NCBI GenBank assembly: GCA_041687015.1 | Contig: JAWLCT010000077.1 | Coordinates: 1-7,348 of the forward strand | Source: JALOAT01 sp041687015 | GTDB lineage: Bacteria; Pseudomonadota; Gammaproteobacteria; Thiohalomonadales; Thiohalomonadaceae | Reading direction: 5' to 3' | Length of the DNA: 7,348 nucleotides | Shown: one piece after another, positions 4,829 to 7,348 of the stretch | Layout of the letters: every line of letters starts with the position of its first letter | How positions within the stretch are numbered: the stretch's first letter is position 1 | Notes under the pieces: model-generated | Databases searched by the model: none | Told to the model about the DNA's origin: nothing | The model's input: the letters and a program-made list of their open reading frames with translations, nothing else | Position numbers and translations under genes: made by a program

Positions 4829-7348
4829 TTAGTCGGAAGCGAGGCGCTTGAGCTCGTACAGGGTGGCGAGGGCATCACGGGGTGTGAGCTGGTCGGGGTC
4901 GAGACGTGCCAGCGCTTCATGCAGCGCATCGGGGTGGGAGAACATGTCCATCTGGGGCGCGGCGGGGGGCGTCTCAACCACGCTGCCGTCCTCCAGTTCG
5001 CGCAGCTTGGTGCGTGCCTCGTCGATGACGTGGCGCGGCACGCCCGCCAGTGCGGCCACGGCGAGGCCGTAACTCTGGTTGGCCGGTCCCGGTTTGACGG
5101 TGTGCAGAAACACGATGTCATGGCCGTGTTCCACCGCATCCAGGTGTACGTTGGCGATGCCCGGCAGGCGCTCGGGAAGGGCGGTCAGTTCGAAGTAGTG
5201 GGTGGCAAACAGGGTGAAGGCGCGCCGGCGCGCCAGTTCTACCGCCGAGGCCCAGGCCAGGGACAGGCCGTCGAAGGTGCTGGTGCCGCGACCGATCTCG
5301 TCCATGAGCACCAGGCTTTCCGCCGTGGCGTTATGGAGGATGTTGGCGGTCTCGGTCATTTCCACCATGAAGGTGGAGCGACCGCTGGCCAGATCATCGG
5401 AAGCACCGATGCGCGTGAAAATGCGGTCCACCGGCCCGAGACGCGCCTCGTCTGCAGGCACGTAGCTGCCGGCGTAGGCCAGCAGCACGATGAGTGCGGT
5501 CTGACGCATGTAGGTGGATTTGCCGCCCATGTTGGGTCCGGTGACCAGCAACATGCGCGTGTCGTTCGTCAGCGACAGATCGTTGGGTACGAAGGGCGCG
5601 TCACTGGCGTGCTCCACCACGGGATGGCGGCCCGCGACGATGGTGATGCCCGGCTCGGCGCTCAGTCGCGGTCGCACCAGGCGCAGTTCGGCGGCGCGTT
5701 CGGCGAGGTTGGCGAGCACGTCCAGTTCGGCCAGGGCCGCGGCCGTGTCCTGCAATTCGGCCAGGCGGGTACCCAGGGTGTCCAGTAATTGGTCGTAGAG
5801 CTGTTTTTCCCGCGCCAGGGCACGCTCACTGGCGGACAGGACCTTGTCCTCGAAGGTCTTGAGTTCGGGGGTGATGTAACGCTCCACGCCCTTGAGGGTC
5901 TGGCGGCGGATGTAGTCGTCGGGCACACGTTCGCTGTCGCGGCGGCTCACTTCGATATAGAAGCCGTGCACGCGGTTATAGCCGACCTTCAAGCCGCTGA
6001 TCCCTGAGCGTTCCCGCTCGCGGGTTTCCAGATCCACCATGAACTGGTCGGCGTTGTCTTTGAGGGTGCGCAGCTCGTCGAGCGCCTCATCGTACCCGGC
6101 AGCGATCACACCGCCATCGCGGATCAGCACCGGCGGAGTTTCGATGATGGCGCGGGTGAGCAGGTCCTCCAGATCGGGGAAGGCCTGAATGCGTGTGGCG
6201 AGCGCGGTGAGCAGTGTTGTGTCGAACCCGCTTACGCGCGTATGCAGTTCGGGCAGGCGGCCGAGGGCGATGCGCAGTTGGGTGAGGTCGCGGGGGCGCG
6301 CCGACTTGAGCGCCACACGGGCCAGGATGCGCTCCACGTCGCCGATGCCGCGCAGCAGCCCGCGCAGGTCGTCGTGGGCGTTCGCGGCGAGCTGGGCTTC
6401 GATGGCATCGTGCCGATCGTTGAGCAGGGCCTGATCGCGCAACGGGCGGTGCAGCCAGCGGCGCAACAGACGGCTGCCCATGGCGGTTACGGTACGATCC
6501 AGGACGCCCACCAGCGTGTGGTCGTGGTCGCCCGACAGGGATTGATCGATCTCCAGGTTGCGGCGCGAGGCCGCATCGAGCAACACCGCGCTCTCACGCT
6601 GTTCCACGCTCAGGCCGCGGATGTGGGGTAGGGCGCTGCGCTGGGTTTCCTTGAGGTAATGCAGCAGCGCGCCGGCGGCCGAGACGGCCAGACCAAGATG
6701 TTCGCAGCCGAAGCCGCTTAGGTCGCGGGTAGCAAATTGAGCGGCGAGCTGGCGCCGCGCGCTGTCCTGGTCGAAATGCCAGGGCGCGAGGGGTTGGGCG
6801 CCACGGCGCTGTTCGAAGCGCCGTGCCGATTCGCCGGCCTCGGCGAACAGCAGTTCCGCCGGCTGCAAGCGCTCCAGTTCCCCCAACAGCGCCTCGTCCC
6901 CTTCCAGCTCCGCCACGGTAAAGCGCCCGCTGGTCACGTCCAGCACCGCCAGGCCGAAGCGGCCTGCGTGTTCGTGCACGGCGCACAGCAGGTTGTCCCG
7001 GCGTTCTTCCAACAGCGCCTCGTCGGTCACGGTACCCGGGGTGACGATGCGCACGACCTTGCGCTCCACCGGACCCTTGCTGGCGGCCGGGTCGCCAATC
7101 TGTTCGCAAATGGCGACCGATTCGCCCAGACGGATTAAGCGCGCCAGATACGCCTCTACCGCGTGGTAAGGCACGCCGGCCATGGGGATGGGCTCGCCTG
7201 CCGACTGGCCGCGGGTGGTGAGCGTGATGTCCAGCAACCGCGCGGCGCGGCGCGCGTCGTCGTAGAACAGCTCGTAGAAATCGCCCATGCGATAGAACAC
7301 GAGCATGTCCGGGTGCTGGGCCTTGATGCGCAGGTACTGGCGCATCAT
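4829..7348 (-). CDS. mutS: DNA mismatch repair protein MutS (5' partial)
   Basis: MutS is the ATPase that recognises mispairs and small loops and recruits MutL. The visible 839 residues begin MMRQYLRIKAQHPDML, which corresponds to about residue 13 of E. coli MutS, so roughly 12 N-terminal residues lie beyond the right edge and the edge ATG is probably internal. Domain I carries the mismatch-wedging Phe-X-Glu motif (Phe24-Tyr25-Glu26). Connector, lever and clamp domains follow to about residue 550. The ATPase domain has Walker A GPNMGGKST (604-612), the signature around GRSTFMVEM (656-664), Walker B LMDEIGRGTSTFDG with Asp683-Glu684, and the H-loop ATHY with His717. The C-terminal helix-turn-helix, a beta-clamp-like motif QMDMF (799-803) and the terminal oligomerisation helices (from about 810) are intact. 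TAA at 4831-4829 ends it. Nothing suggests inactivation. Confidence 0.97.
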   Translation of the reverse strand: MMRQYLRIKAQHPDMLVFYRMGDFYELFYDDARRAARLLDITLTTRGQSAGEPIPMAGVPYHAVEAYLARLIRLGESVAICEQIGDPAASKGPVERKVVRIVTPGTVTDEALLEERRDNLLCAVHEHAGRFGLAVLDVTSGRFTVAELEGDEALLGELERLQPAELLFAEAGESARRFEQRRGAQPLAPWHFDQDSARRQLAAQFATRDLSGFGCEHLGLAVSAAGALLHYLKETQRSALPHIRGLSVEQRESAVLLDAASRRNLEIDQSLSGDHDHTLVGVLDRTVTAMGSRLLRRWLHRPLRDQALLNDRHDAIEAQLAANAHDDLRGLLRGIGDVERILARVALKSARPRDLTQLRIALGRLPELHTRVSGFDTTLLTALATRIQAFPDLEDLLTRAIIETPPVLIRDGGVIAAGYDEALDELRTLKDNADQFMVDLETRERERSGISGLKVGYNRVHGFYIEVSRRDSERVPDDYIRRQTLKGVERYITPELKTFEDKVLSASERALAREKQLYDQLLDTLGTRLAELQDTAAALAELDVLANLAERAAELRLVRPRLSAEPGITIVAGRHPVVEHASDAPFVPNDLSLTNDTRMLLVTGPNMGGKSTYMRQTALIVLLAYAGSYVPADEARLGPVDRIFTRIGASDDLASGRSTFMVEMTETANILHNATAESLVLMDEIGRGTSTFDGLSLAWASAVELARRRAFTLFATHYFELTALPERLPGIANVHLDAVEHGHDIVFLHTVKPGPANQSYGLAVAALAGVPRHVIDEARTKLRELEDGSVVETPPAAPQMDMFSHPDALHEALARLDPDQLTPRDALATLYELKRLASD

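Noticed and set aside
4796..5788. A 330-codon + strand frame opposite the mutS 3' half
   Set aside because: It is antisense to the MutS ATPase domain, has no family resemblance, and its apparent start falls in the mutS-fdxA gap without a ribosome site.
5020..7348. A novel nuclease or defence function in the long right-hand gene
   Set aside because: Walker A, Walker B, H-loop, the Phe-X-Glu motif and full-length similarity identify it as ordinary MutS.

Overview
The window is a GC-rich, gene-dense stretch of a bacterial chromosome. Its protein sequences look gammaproteobacterial: a XerD ending like the E. coli protein, a MutS very close to E. coli MutS, an Azotobacter-type seven-iron ferredoxin, YajQ, DsbC and a thioredoxin-TPR protein. 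A sulfur-oxidiser or Chromatiales-like lineage is possible, but that is only an inference from general appearance. There is no phage, plasmid, tRNA, rRNA or CRISPR sequence.

Layout. The left part (1-3025) runs rightward: the tail of a TPR-like gene, ogt (DNA alkyl repair) and xerD (chromosome dimer resolution) overlap one another and look translationally coupled. After a 132-base gap come yajQ and then dsbC (periplasmic disulfide isomerase), 42 bases apart. The right part (3130-7348) runs leftward: mutS (mismatch repair, 5' end cut by the window edge), fdxA (7Fe ferredoxin), a 392-base gap without a confident protein gene, then a thioredoxin-TPR chaperone gene (cnoX/ybbN-like). dsbC and cnoX converge on a 94-bp palindromic element with 25-bp imperfect inverted ends, probably REP/MITE-like.

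The most interesting part is the gap between fdxA and cnoX. Its last ~105 bases on the + strand look like a small RNA of the CsrB/RsmX-Y-Z type, which titrates the translational regulator CsrA/RsmA. It has five A(N)GGA motifs on the + strand and no counterpart on the - strand within about 75 bases. One motif sits in the six-base loop of a short GC stem, and the RNA ends in an 11-bp hairpin with a U-rich tail. A plausible promoter lies just upstream, and a TGTAAG half-site like that of the GacA box lies about 110 bases upstream. As I recall, pseudomonad rsmZ also lies beside fdxA, downstream of mutS, so the location supports the call.

Together the protein genes are DNA maintenance (Ogt, XerD, MutS) and thiol/redox homeostasis (DsbC, CnoX, FdxA), all ordinary housekeeping functions. 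The novelty lies in the non-coding elements.
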